The translations under genes were made by a program, and so were the position numbers. From Haloglomus halophilum (GTDB taxonomy: Archaea > Halobacteriota > Halobacteria > Halobacteriales > Haloarculaceae): a DNA stretch of 64,000 nucleotides. The notes under the pieces are model-generated. The model had not been told where the DNA came from. It made no database searches and was given only the letters and a program-made list of their open reading frames with translations. The stretch is taken from positions 124,001 through 188,000 of the forward strand of contig NZ_CP101166.1 of NCBI RefSeq assembly GCF_024298885.1, in the 5' to 3' direction. Numbering within the stretch: position 1 is the stretch's first letter; each line of letters starts with the position of its first letter. Shown here in pieces: positions 37,503 through 45,862 of the stretch.

Positions 37503-38261
37503 TTAATTCCTGAATATATTATAAATATTGTAGAGTCTATTAACTCTCATCAGGTTCAGTAATCTGTGGCTGGGACTAACAGCATCCTCAATTTCTTCAT
37601 AATATTGTGAGATATCATGACTCATCTGATTTTTGTGCTGTCTGTGAGCAGCGAGTACTGTATCGACTGTTCGGAGTTGGGTCTCTTCGGCGAACTGCCT
37701 CCAGAGGTAGTAGTCACCGGCAAGGCGTACATCATCAGGGAATCCGCCTGCTCTGTTCCATAGATCAGATGTCCAGAACGTTGACTCCTGCTGAACGAAC
37801 CCTAGACCTCTCCGGTGATACCATCCTCGTACGAGCCACTTTCTGTTATAATACGGCCTGATTGGTGAGACGTTCGTGACGCGACCACTTTCGTCGAGGT
37901 GTGCTGGATGTCCGGTAATCCAGTCTTTTTCTTTCCGGTTGAGACGCTCCGCCACAATTTCCAGCGTCCACGGCATATACAAGTCGTCGGAGTTCAGCCA
38001 ACACAGGATTTCCCCTTGAGCTCGTTTGAATCCCTTCTCGATAGCACTGTACATACCCTCGTCCGGTTCCGAGATCCAGCGCATGGGGTACGTGTCTTCG
38101 TATTCCCGGAGAATGTCATGCGTGCCGTCATCAGATTCCCCGTCGATTACGATATGCTCAAAGTCTTTATACCGTTGATTCCGAAGACTCTGAAGGGTGT
38201 CTTCAAGAAACCGTGAACTGTTATAGGTCGGTGTGACAACTGAGACCGTCGGTCCTGTCAT
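37503..38261 (-). CDS. Glycosyltransferase family 2 (WcaA-like)
   Basis: The 252-residue GT-A enzyme starts MTGPTVSVVTPTYNSSRF and shows HIVIDGESDDGTHDIL, the donor and metal-binding CWLNSDDLYMP, and GDYYLWRQFAEE near the acceptor site. This is the classic short GT2 form found in exopolysaccharide clusters. The ATG was chosen over an upstream extension whose sequence belongs to a decayed IS630 transposase. TTTATACTTA lies about 31 bases upstream. The gene is AT-rich compared with the flanking locus. Confidence 0.88.
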   Translation of the reverse strand: MTGPTVSVVTPTYNSSRFLEDTLQSLRNQRYKDFEHIVIDGESDDGTHDILREYEDTYPMRWISEPDEGMYSAIEKGFKRAQGEILCWLNSDDLYMPWTLEIVAERLNRKEKDWITGHPAHLDESGRVTNVSPIRPYYNRKWLVRGWYHRRGLGFVQQESTFWTSDLWNRAGGFPDDVRLAGDYYLWRQFAEETQLRTVDTVLAAHRQHKNQMSHDISQYYEEIEDAVSPSHRLLNLMRVNRLYNIYNIFRN

Positions 38262-38339
38262 CTGATGAGTATCAGTGTTACTATGTAAGTATAAAGACCG
38301 TGCTCGCCGACCATAGAACTCAATAAAATCCACCATTTT

Positions 38340-38741
38340 ATTGTGAAAAGAAGATTGCCTGAGTGGGGTGTTGATAGCTGCTGTCAGCTTGTGCAGTGAG
38401 TCAAAAAAGCGTTTGCTAAGAGCTGTTTTAAGTTGTCTTCAGCATTCATCTACAGCATTAGGCTCCGGCAAATACGCCGGAAATGTTACGAAGGCAATGT
38501 CGTAACGGGCCGCTAGGTCCTTGATGGCCGATGAATTGAAATAAGGCGTTCCATCCAGCACCACCAGGAAGTCGTCTTCGAACTCTTCGCTTGACGAGGA
38601 AATAAAATGTTCAGCGTGGTCGGCTATGATGGACTTGGTGAATTGGGAGAATAAGTTGTCACCGTTTTGGGTGATTGCGCCCAGCAGACACGTCGAGTCC
38701 AGTTAGCCAGAGAGTTCCGTTACTGATAACAGACGGTTTAA
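38340..38741 (-). pseudogene. IS630-family transposase C-terminal remnant
   Basis: A minus-strand frame reads VTELSG-stop-LDSTCLLGAI, then VVLDGTPYFNSSAIKDL and FVTFPAYLPEPNAVDEC-stop-RQLKTALSKRFFDSL. These are the second and third DDE blocks of IS630/Tc1-type transposases, where the conserved ECWRQL Trp has become TGA. At least two stop codons and the missing N-terminal half show a dead fragment. No inverted repeats were identified. It marks a second transposition event inside the AT-rich island. Confidence 0.85.
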
Positions 38742-40010
38742 TTACGTCTTGAGGGCGGTTGGATCAACTCTCCGTTCGGAGAGACAGGGAATGTACGAGT
38801 GAGTGAGGTTGCGAAACTGAATACCATCTCGTTCCCCATACTCAATCATCTCGGTGAGAGTCTCGACGTGCTGGTCATAGTAGTCTTCATATATCCGGTC
38901 ACGAAAAAACGAAGGGTGGGTCTTGGCCACCGTTTCCATGAGTTCATCGTCGTACTGAGCTGTGCCGCTGTGTTCCCAGAAGTACGACTCGTTCTTTTCT
39001 CTCCCATCTGCACCGACGATTCGAACATCGTCCGTTAGGGACATCGCAATAGGTAGCATGAACAACGTCATTATGTTGGCTGTGCTCATTACCTCAAGTT
39101 GATCCGGGGTTGGATAGATGGGTTCCTCTGCAGGAACGCTGTTGAAGCCGATGAATTGGTTGCTTAGTTCAGGAAAGTGGCCGGCAAGAAGACTGTGATA
39201 GTGGCTTGGTATGACAGCTTTGCAATCATATTGTCTCAATACTTTAATGGCATCCTGCCTGAACTTGTGTGCGTATCTACTAGGGCCAAAATGAAAAACG
39301 GGATCGGCGAATACCAATACATCAGGCTGGAGATGTTGGAGGAGTTCGTCGTTACGAACAATGCTATTACAAATTATTGAGAGTGCATCCTCCGGGATCT
39401 CAATATCAAAAACCTTGTCCAAACTTGGTCCAGTGGCAAATACGTAGGATGCGGGATATTCTTCCGAGGAACTTAAGCCCCGATAGTTCTGTTCAGAAGC
39501 ATCATCCACTGGGTTCCGAATTTCGTTGGTGACGTTTGCCCAGGAGGTGGATTCCACGGTTGAAAAATACTCTTGGTCCACTATTTTCGTTTTACCAATA
39601 TTTCTGAGAATAGGGGGACGCCAGAGCCGTGAGGAGTCCCAGAGCAAAATTCGGTCAGACACACCATCGAATTGAATATCCTCACTAGGTGGATGGAAAA
39701 CGAAGGACAGGTGGTCCGTATCAAACTGAGCTTGTGGTTGGGGTGGACTAATTTGTTTGGGTGTTTCCGGAGAAGCCACTATATGAATTTCACAGTTTTT
39801 GAAAGAATCTCTTGGGAGATACCACCCCAAACGGTTAGCAAGGTCGTATAACTGTTCCTGATTTTCGATTTGTGGCCAACACAATACCGACTCAACCGGC
39901 TGATTGTCCTCTTCAAATACGTATTGCAATCTACTTATAAATTCATTTTTGAATTTTCTATATTTAATCGAAAAATAGTCTTTCGAAGCGGTTGCAATAG
40001 TATCGTCCAT
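38742..40010 (-). CDS. Uncharacterised protein with GPSL-type domain (DUF115 or sialyltransferase-like)
   Basis: The second half contains a Rossmann-like segment: YVFATGPSLDK, then LSIICNSIVRND, DVLVFADPVFHFG, and STANIMTLFMLPIAM followed by VRIVGADGRE. This pattern of GPSL, a conserved Asn, an Asp-Pro and a late G-x-D is shared by DUF115/MptE-like proteins and by GT42-type sialyltransferases. A role in glycan assembly is an inference from the motif and neighbourhood. Codon use is strikingly AT-rich. The start is uncertain: an ATG with TTATATTTATG about 35 bases upstream is used, but the frame continues to a TTG at 40124. Confidence 0.6.
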   Translation of the reverse strand: MDDTIATASKDYFSIKYRKFKNEFISRLQYVFEEDNQPVESVLCWPQIENQEQLYDLANRLGWYLPRDSFKNCEIHIVASPETPKQISPPQPQAQFDTDHLSFVFHPPSEDIQFDGVSDRILLWDSSRLWRPPILRNIGKTKIVDQEYFSTVESTSWANVTNEIRNPVDDASEQNYRGLSSSEEYPASYVFATGPSLDKVFDIEIPEDALSIICNSIVRNDELLQHLQPDVLVFADPVFHFGPSRYAHKFRQDAIKVLRQYDCKAVIPSHYHSLLAGHFPELSNQFIGFNSVPAEEPIYPTPDQLEVMSTANIMTLFMLPIAMSLTDDVRIVGADGREKNESYFWEHSGTAQYDDELMETVAKTHPSFFRDRIYEDYYDQHVETLTEMIEYGERDGIQFRNLTHSYIPCLSERRVDPTALKT

Positions 40011-40383
40011 GCTCAGACAGAGGTTTTGTTTAGACAAATCATAAATATAAGCTTCTATAATCGCTGGTCCGAGTGATACACCGGTCACGACCACGTAGAT
40101 CTTGCCGTAGAAGGGAAGTCTCAATTCAGGAACCGGTTAGACTTATTACTGATATCGCCGGTTTCGATTTAGGAATACGGTTGGACAGCATCAACGGGCG
40201 GTCAGCCCCGACATAAGCTTGACAGCACCCGTACGAAAGAGTGCTTCGGATGGGAAGCGTCTGCCCCACTCCGATAGGGACTGGAACGGAATGTCGAGTG
40301 GTACGGGGACCACCGAATTTGGATACTCGGGAATGGGGCGTCCGGGTTGGAGTGAAGTTGAACTGGTGCTCGGGACTGGGCCC

Positions 40384-42171
40384 TCAGCCCGTCTGGGTTG
40401 CGTAGAGGTTCGCGTAAGTACCGTCCTGCTCGATGAGTTCTCCGTGCTGGCCACTCTCGACGATAACCCCGCCCTCCATCGTGTAGATCCTGTCGGCGCT
40501 CACGATTGTCGACAGTCGGTGTGCGATGACCAGCATCGCGTAATCTCTGTCCATCGATTCGATCGCCTGATGCATGCTCTCCTCGATGTTCGAGTCCAGA
40601 TCACTCGTCGCCTCGTCCAGCACAAGGAAATCAGCATCTTTCAATAGCGCCCGCGCGACAGAGACCCGCTGTCGCTGCCCGCCCGAGAGCTTCACCCCTT
40701 CGTCTCCAAGTACGGTATTATATCCCTCGGGCAACTCGTCGAGGAACTCCGTCACCTGCGCAATTTCGCAGACTCGCTCCAACTCCGAGGCGGAGACATC
40801 CCGGGCACCGATTGTGATGTTGTAGCGGAGGGTGTCGTTGAACACGTAGGGGTTCTGCCGAACGACGGAAATGCGATCTCGCCACGCTTCGATAGGGAAT
40901 TCGGAGATGTCGGTCCCGTTTGCAGTGATAGTACCCTCGTCGGGGTCGTACATCCGGGTCAACAGGGAGACGATTGTCGACTTTCCCGCACCCGAAGGGC
41001 CGACGAACGCCACGAACTCGCCCCGTTCGACCGCAAACGAAACCCCGTCCAGCACCTGCTCGGTGGAGTCGTACGCGAATTGCACGTCCTCAAACCGGGT
41101 CTCTTCGATCGGTTCCGGTACCGGTCGGTCCCCCTTGTTGGGCTCCTGGGCGCTCTCGAGTTCGCAGATGAACTTCTGGGTCCGAACCAGATGCGGGAGT
41201 TCACCCTCCAGTTGATAGATCGTGTTATTCAATGTGCTGATCCGTGGTGATAGCCGGAACATCGCGAACAGGAACACCCCGAGCCCGGCGAGCGAGAGCG
41301 ACGAGAATCGGAACGCACCGTAAATGAGGCCGAATACGGTGATTGCGGTTGCGAGCTGATAAAAATTATCGAGCGCGGCCTGATTCCGCCGCAGCTTGAT
41401 CGAGGAATTTTCGAACTGGTCGACGGACTGCTTGAAGTCCCCAAACAGTTCCTCTCGCAACCCGAAGAGCTTCACGTCGCGGATTCCCTGCATTCCGGCC
41501 TGGACCGCGTTCTGGACCTGCTCGTTCGCGGTCGCCACCCGATCTCCGACATCGTATCCCGATTCGACCAGCCATCTGAGTCCGTATAAGACGCTGCCGA
41601 GGATTGCTCCCGAGACGATTGTGAACACCGGCGCCAGAAGAAGCGCGATTCCGAGATATATCCCACTCAGCAGGCCCTGTTCAACGACCTTCACAACGCG
41701 TTCGATGACCCGGCCCGCGTACCGTGACTGTGTCACGATGGTATTCAGGATGGCGTCCGACCCCTGAACGTCGAAGTACGCAATCTGCGCATCAAGCGCC
41801 CGGTCGAACGACTCCGTCTGGAGGTGACGAATGTACTCAGTCTGGAGCTTCGCCCTAAGCCAGTCGACCAGAAAACTCGATGTATATCGGGCGGTCATCA
41901 CTCCTGCGACCCCGAAAATGATGAATTCTAGCGTGAACGGGATTCCAAGGAAGTCGTAGACTGTCACAAAGACACCAACGATACCCCCCTGTGGAGGCTG
42001 GCCGCTGGACTGTGCCGTTTCGATGATTGGGAGGAGGAAACTCAGACCGATTCCCTCCAGAACCGCCGCGAAGAAGCTCAGGCAGATTATCCCGGCGGTC
42101 AGGGCAGGACGATAGCCCGCGACCTGACGGAGAGCGGAGAGCTTCTCGCGTGTGGTGATTCCTTCAGTCAT
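40384..42171 (-). CDS. ABC exporter, fused permease and ATPase (MsbA/type IV ABC)
   Basis: The 595-residue half-transporter has an N-terminal membrane domain with about six helices and a C-terminal ATPase containing Walker A GPSGAGKST, Q-loop VVRQNPYVFN, signature LSGGQRQR, Walker B FLVLDEATSDLD and H-loop VIAHRLS. It should work as a homodimer to export a lipid-linked sugar, peptide or small molecule. No peptidase domain is fused. It is downstream of the AsnB-like, ATP-grasp, GNAT and reductase genes and has its own TTAAGC box 28 bases upstream, so it may serve that module. Confidence 0.92.
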   Translation of the reverse strand: MTEGITTREKLSALRQVAGYRPALTAGIICLSFFAAVLEGIGLSFLLPIIETAQSSGQPPQGGIVGVFVTVYDFLGIPFTLEFIIFGVAGVMTARYTSSFLVDWLRAKLQTEYIRHLQTESFDRALDAQIAYFDVQGSDAILNTIVTQSRYAGRVIERVVKVVEQGLLSGIYLGIALLLAPVFTIVSGAILGSVLYGLRWLVESGYDVGDRVATANEQVQNAVQAGMQGIRDVKLFGLREELFGDFKQSVDQFENSSIKLRRNQAALDNFYQLATAITVFGLIYGAFRFSSLSLAGLGVFLFAMFRLSPRISTLNNTIYQLEGELPHLVRTQKFICELESAQEPNKGDRPVPEPIEETRFEDVQFAYDSTEQVLDGVSFAVERGEFVAFVGPSGAGKSTIVSLLTRMYDPDEGTITANGTDISEFPIEAWRDRISVVRQNPYVFNDTLRYNITIGARDVSASELERVCEIAQVTEFLDELPEGYNTVLGDEGVKLSGGQRQRVSVARALLKDADFLVLDEATSDLDSNIEESMHQAIESMDRDYAMLVIAHRLSTIVSADRIYTMEGGVIVESGQHGELIEQDGTYANLYATQTG

Positions 42172-42192
42172 GGATATTGCGAGTGACTTGCA

Positions 42193-42318
42193 TCAAAGCT
42201 TAACGGGGGTTTCCTCGTTCGTACATAAAACGGGTGCGGTCAGGCCACGGATGGGCTGGGACCCGCTCGATTGGGGTAGCGTATCCAGCGCGTCCACGTC
42301 TGTGAGTATCCTACTCAC
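42193..42318 (-). CDS. Candidate 41-residue peptide, start overlapping the AsnB-like stop
   Basis: A GTG overlaps the stop of the AsnB-like gene in a GTGA arrangement and opens a 41-codon frame (VSRILTDVDALD start, ending CTNEETPVKL) ending 21 bases before the exporter. The arrangement would permit translational coupling. Third-position bias is only modest and its end overlaps the exporter's TATA-like box, so it may be a chance frame. It is listed because a small peptide between an AsnB-like ligase and an exporter would be significant. Confidence 0.25.
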   Translation of the reverse strand: MSRILTDVDALDTLPQSSGSQPIRGLTAPVLCTNEETPVKL

Positions 42319-44174
42319 CCGGCATGTTCGACAATCCGACCGGTGACCGGTAGCTCCAGCAGCGTCAACAGCCCGTACAGCTCCTTGTACCGGTCCCCAC
42401 CGTCCATGTGGTCCCGATAGCACGCCAGTGCCCCTTCCCAGTCGAGGAACGGCAGCGTCCGAATCGTCTCCTCGTGACGCTGAAGCGCCTCCCAGACGAA
42501 CGATGTCTCACGGACCAGTTCCGGGATGTCCGGCCAGGAGCCGTGCGAGAGGTACGGTTCGGGAGGTTCGTTCACCGGGAGGTACGCATCGTGGAAGCGG
42601 ACGGCGAGGTCGCCGAGGAAGTGTGCTGCGAACGGCCAGTCGATTGGAACACCAGTGTCCGCGTACCGGATGGCCGCCAGGCCCGGGTCGAGCCGTTCCA
42701 TCGCTCGATGGATGACGTTCCGCCGTGCGAAGTACCGGGTCGGCATCGAGAGGTAGAGGTCGACCAGCCGGTTGTCGACGAACGGACTCCACGCGGGGCA
42801 GTGCTGGCGGAGGCTCTGCAGCAGGAACAGCACGCTCCCGTTCGTCCGCGGCATGAGTGCGCCACAGACGAACAGCTCCTCGGGCGAGCCGTACCGGACG
42901 CCGTGATGGTTGATGCCGCCGTGGGTGGATTGAATCTCCTCGTGGAGCGTTGCCTCCACATCGACGGAATCGGCCAGGAACTCGGGAGGGTCGTCCAGCC
43001 AGTAGTCGATGTAGGCGTCGATGCTGTCCATCGGCTCGAACCACGGGAAGAAGACCGTGCCGACGGGCCCGAGACGGACGGAGCGACGGGGGAAGCTGTA
43101 GCCGTTGCAGTTCGTGTCCGCGAAACTCGCAGTGATCATCTCGTCGACCTCGGGCCGGATGCGGTCCATCATCCCCTCGGCGTGGGCTTGGTCGAAGCGG
43201 CCGACGAAGTTCGACAGTCGGGGAGTGCGCTGCAGCGACCGCTCGTGGTACTCGCGGTCCCGTTCGAGCAACGTGAAGTCGACGCCGGCCGTCCCAGCGA
43301 CCGCTTCGGCGGTGCGGACCTCCCGGTTCCGCCAGTCGCCGAGCGTGTACGCCGCGACATGCTGGCGCTCCGTCTCGTCCATCGCCGCCAGGACCAGTCG
43401 GGAGTCGGCCCCACCGCTCAGCAGCAGTCCGTACTCCCGGTCCGGATGCAGGCGCTCGGAGACGGCGGCACGGAACCGCTCCGTGAACTCGTCGACGAAG
43501 TACGAGAACGACCGGTCCTCCGGGTGGTAGCGGGGGACCCAGTACGGCTCCATCGCCAGGTCGAGCATCCCGGTGTCGACCGTCGTGACCGCGCCGGGAT
43601 GGAAGCGGTGCGTGTCCGCCAGCGGCGTCCGGGTGCCGAAGGTCCGGCAGCCGCAGGCGAGGAACTCGGCGGCGAGCTCGGGGTCGAAGGCCGGTTCGAC
43701 GGCCGGATGCCGCGAGAGCGACTGGGCCGCCGTCGAGAAGACGAACGTCTCGTCGTCGGGCTGACAGTAGTAGGTGTCCCGCAGGCCGAGTCGGTCGGTG
43801 AAGACCGAGAGTGTCCCACCGTCGCGGTCGTGGAGGACGACGACGAAATCCCCGTTCAGCCCGGTGACGAATCCCTCCCCGAGTTCGCGGTAGAGTCGGG
43901 CACAGTAGGCCGCGGTGGACTCGGCTGTCCGGTCCCTCGGGTGGTAGCCGTTCTCGCGCTCGACCCCGAAGACGGACCCCCACACCCAGAGGTGCGTATC
44001 GCCCCCGACTCGTACGGGCTGGTCGGCCTCCGACTCGGCCGTGAAGGCTCCGAAGACACCCACATCGCCGTCCTCGTACGTCGCCGTCGTCTCCTCGCCA
44101 GTCCACTCCAGGTCGGATGCGACACGGTGCAGATGCTGGGTCCCCTCCCCGACCACCCCGCAGAGTCCGGCCAT
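42315..44174 (-). CDS. Divergent asparagine-synthetase-like amide ligase
   Basis: The 619-residue protein has the two-domain layout of AsnB but with differences. The N-terminus reads MAGLCGVVG, so the cysteine is at residue 5 and cannot be the N-terminal nucleophile unless the first four residues are removed. The ATP loop is kept as LLSGGADSRLVLAAM. The middle contains DRLGLRDTYY in place of the usual DRxGxKPL. It may use free ammonia or an amine donor and ligate an unusual substrate. It follows the ATP-grasp gene by 21 bases and precedes the exporter. Confidence 0.85.
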   Translation of the reverse strand: MAGLCGVVGEGTQHLHRVASDLEWTGEETTATYEDGDVGVFGAFTAESEADQPVRVGGDTHLWVWGSVFGVERENGYHPRDRTAESTAAYCARLYRELGEGFVTGLNGDFVVVLHDRDGGTLSVFTDRLGLRDTYYCQPDDETFVFSTAAQSLSRHPAVEPAFDPELAAEFLACGCRTFGTRTPLADTHRFHPGAVTTVDTGMLDLAMEPYWVPRYHPEDRSFSYFVDEFTERFRAAVSERLHPDREYGLLLSGGADSRLVLAAMDETERQHVAAYTLGDWRNREVRTAEAVAGTAGVDFTLLERDREYHERSLQRTPRLSNFVGRFDQAHAEGMMDRIRPEVDEMITASFADTNCNGYSFPRRSVRLGPVGTVFFPWFEPMDSIDAYIDYWLDDPPEFLADSVDVEATLHEEIQSTHGGINHHGVRYGSPEELFVCGALMPRTNGSVLFLLQSLRQHCPAWSPFVDNRLVDLYLSMPTRYFARRNVIHRAMERLDPGLAAIRYADTGVPIDWPFAAHFLGDLAVRFHDAYLPVNEPPEPYLSHGSWPDIPELVRETSFVWEALQRHEETIRTLPFLDWEGALACYRDHMDGGDRYKELYGLLTLLELPVTGRIVEHAG

Positions 44175-44195
44175 TGAGCGGGTCTGAACGGGAGG

Positions 44196-45353
44196 TCAGT
44201 AATCAGTATCGGACGCCGCCTCGACCCCGGCGGTGGGACCACCGGCCGTCGACGGCCACTCGCGGTCGAAGAGGGCCTGGAAGGTCGGGTCGTCCAGCAC
44301 CCCCTGCTCCAGCTGGAGAAGTTCTTTCCCCGGCCGCGCGTTCGCCTCGATGAGGACCGGGCCGTCGGCCGTGACGACGATGTCCCAGGCGACGAGCGGG
44401 GCGTATCGGTGGAGGGTCGCCGCCTCGTGGACAAGCTCGCGGACCGCATCCCAGTGGGGAACGGTGACTCCCTCGACGGTGGCTCCCGTCGCGGGATGTC
44501 GTTCCAGCGCCGACCGGGTCGGGCCGTCCACCAGCAGTAGCCGTTTCAGTCGACCCGTCTCCACGTCGACCGGGACGCAGTAGCCGCCCCGGGACCAGTT
44601 GTCGGTCGGGGCCGACGACGTGGACCCGAACCGGTGGACCGCACGGAACACTTCGGCCTCGTCGGTTCGCCGGTCGAACACGCTGTAGACGCGGAGCGTG
44701 TTGGTCGCGTCGGGGAAGATGGCCGCCGCGTAGTCGTGCTGCTGGATGAATTCGGTGACGAGGTACTCGTCCAGGCCGACGAGCCGGTCCCGGAGCGCCG
44801 ACGGTGCCACGCGGTCGCCGTTCAGCACGATCTCCCCCTCGGCCCACTCGAGGAAATCGACGCCGGTCCCCTTCCCACCCCGGGCTGGCTTCAGAACCAG
44901 CTGCCCGACCTGCTCCAGCACCGCCAGGAGGTCGTCCTCGGTCGTCGTCTGCGGTCTGAACACCCCCTCGTCCACGATGCCGTACAGCGCCGGCAGGGCC
45001 GGGAGGTGCGGCTCGGTCAGCAACTGGAAGGTGTACTTGTTGTGGAGGGGGACGATGTGGCGGTGGTTGAGTCGCCGGATAGGGTCGACCGATTTCAGAT
45101 ACCGGTCCGGATTCGCCCCCGAGTCGTCGAGCCCCAGCCAGAGGAACGAGTGGGCGCTGAGGCCCAGGCGGGCCGCCTGCAATCGCGTCTCGAGGGGATA
45201 CCCCCGTCCGCGGTCCCTTTCGAGCATCCGCGCAACCGTCTCGCAGCGCTCCTCGAATCGTTCCCCGCAGTACCGCGCCGTGGCTCCGACCGTCCGGATG
45301 AAGCCACGGCCGGACCAGTAGTCGAGCGCCTTCCGGAGCAGTCCGGTCGTCAT
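44196..45353 (-). CDS. ATP-grasp protein (sugar-transfer-associated type)
   Basis: The 385-residue protein looks like the PF14397 group of ATP-grasp enzymes found in surface-polysaccharide loci: IVPLHNKYTFQLLTE, the lysine-bearing LVLKPARGGKGTGV, YLVTEFIQQHD and the metal-binding LIEANARPGKEL near the C-terminus. Such enzymes form amide or ester bonds by activating a carboxylate with ATP. Its ATG overlaps the stop of the GNAT gene by one base (TGATG), so expression is coupled. The partner substrate is unknown. Confidence 0.85.
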   Translation of the reverse strand: MTTGLLRKALDYWSGRGFIRTVGATARYCGERFEERCETVARMLERDRGRGYPLETRLQAARLGLSAHSFLWLGLDDSGANPDRYLKSVDPIRRLNHRHIVPLHNKYTFQLLTEPHLPALPALYGIVDEGVFRPQTTTEDDLLAVLEQVGQLVLKPARGGKGTGVDFLEWAEGEIVLNGDRVAPSALRDRLVGLDEYLVTEFIQQHDYAAAIFPDATNTLRVYSVFDRRTDEAEVFRAVHRFGSTSSAPTDNWSRGGYCVPVDVETGRLKRLLLVDGPTRSALERHPATGATVEGVTVPHWDAVRELVHEAATLHRYAPLVAWDIVVTADGPVLIEANARPGKELLQLEQGVLDDPTFQALFDREWPSTAGGPTAGVEAASDTDY

Positions 45354-45862
45354 CACCGGTCGACCCGTTCGGCCCACGCCTCCAGATCGAGCTCGAGGAC
45401 CGTCCACTCGTCGACATCCGGGAGGCTGAAGTCGTGCTTCTTCGGGTTCGTCCCGACCCGCTCGTAGCCGAAGTGCTCGATGTACCACTCGATGGTCTCG
45501 GGGCGGTCGGTCTCCGTGCGAACGGTCTCGATGCCGCGGGAGTACATCTCCTCGAGACGAGCCGTCTGGAGCCGATAGCCGAGCCCCTCGCCCCGATACT
45601 CGGAACTGACGGCCATGCTGGCCGTCTCGGCCAGCGTGTCGCTGTGGACGATGTAGCTGGCGGTGCCGACGATGTCGTCCCCGTCCGCGGCGACGAACGA
45701 GTTCTCGACGCGGATCTCGCTCCGCTCGGCGCCGTCCCGATCCGTCTCCGGTGCCATGTCGTACTCGTCGAGGATCTCCATCGCGGCCGGGACCTCCTCC
45801 TCGCGCATCTTCCGGATGCGGACGGCGGTGTCGGTGTCGTCGGTCTCATCGGTGTCGGTCAT
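45353..45862 (-). CDS. GNAT N-acetyltransferase
   Basis: The 169-residue protein has the acetyl-CoA binding motif AVSSEYRGEGLGYRLQTARL and a following EWYIEHFGYERVG, both typical of GNAT enzymes. It could acetylate an amino-sugar or amino acid destined for the glycan. The N-terminal 14 residues are almost all acidic. It overlaps both neighbours, the PanE-like gene upstream by four bases and the ATP-grasp gene downstream by one, which strongly suggests a single operon. Confidence 0.85.
   Translation of the reverse strand: MTDTDETDDTDTAVRIRKMREEEVPAAMEILDEYDMAPETDRDGAERSEIRVENSFVAADGDDIVGTASYIVHSDTLAETASMAVSSEYRGEGLGYRLQTARLEEMYSRGIETVRTETDRPETIEWYIEHFGYERVGTNPKKHDFSLPDVDEWTVLELDLEAWAERVDR

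Noticed and set aside
40191..40454. Minus-strand 87-codon frame after the ABC exporter, with a 40-codon GTG-initiated end
   Set aside because: Most of it overlaps the exporter gene in another frame; the short end has weak coding bias and no recognisable motif.
42408..44177. 589-codon plus-strand frame opposite the AsnB-like gene
   Set aside because: It is the antisense mirror of a gene with clear ATP-loop and two-domain structure.
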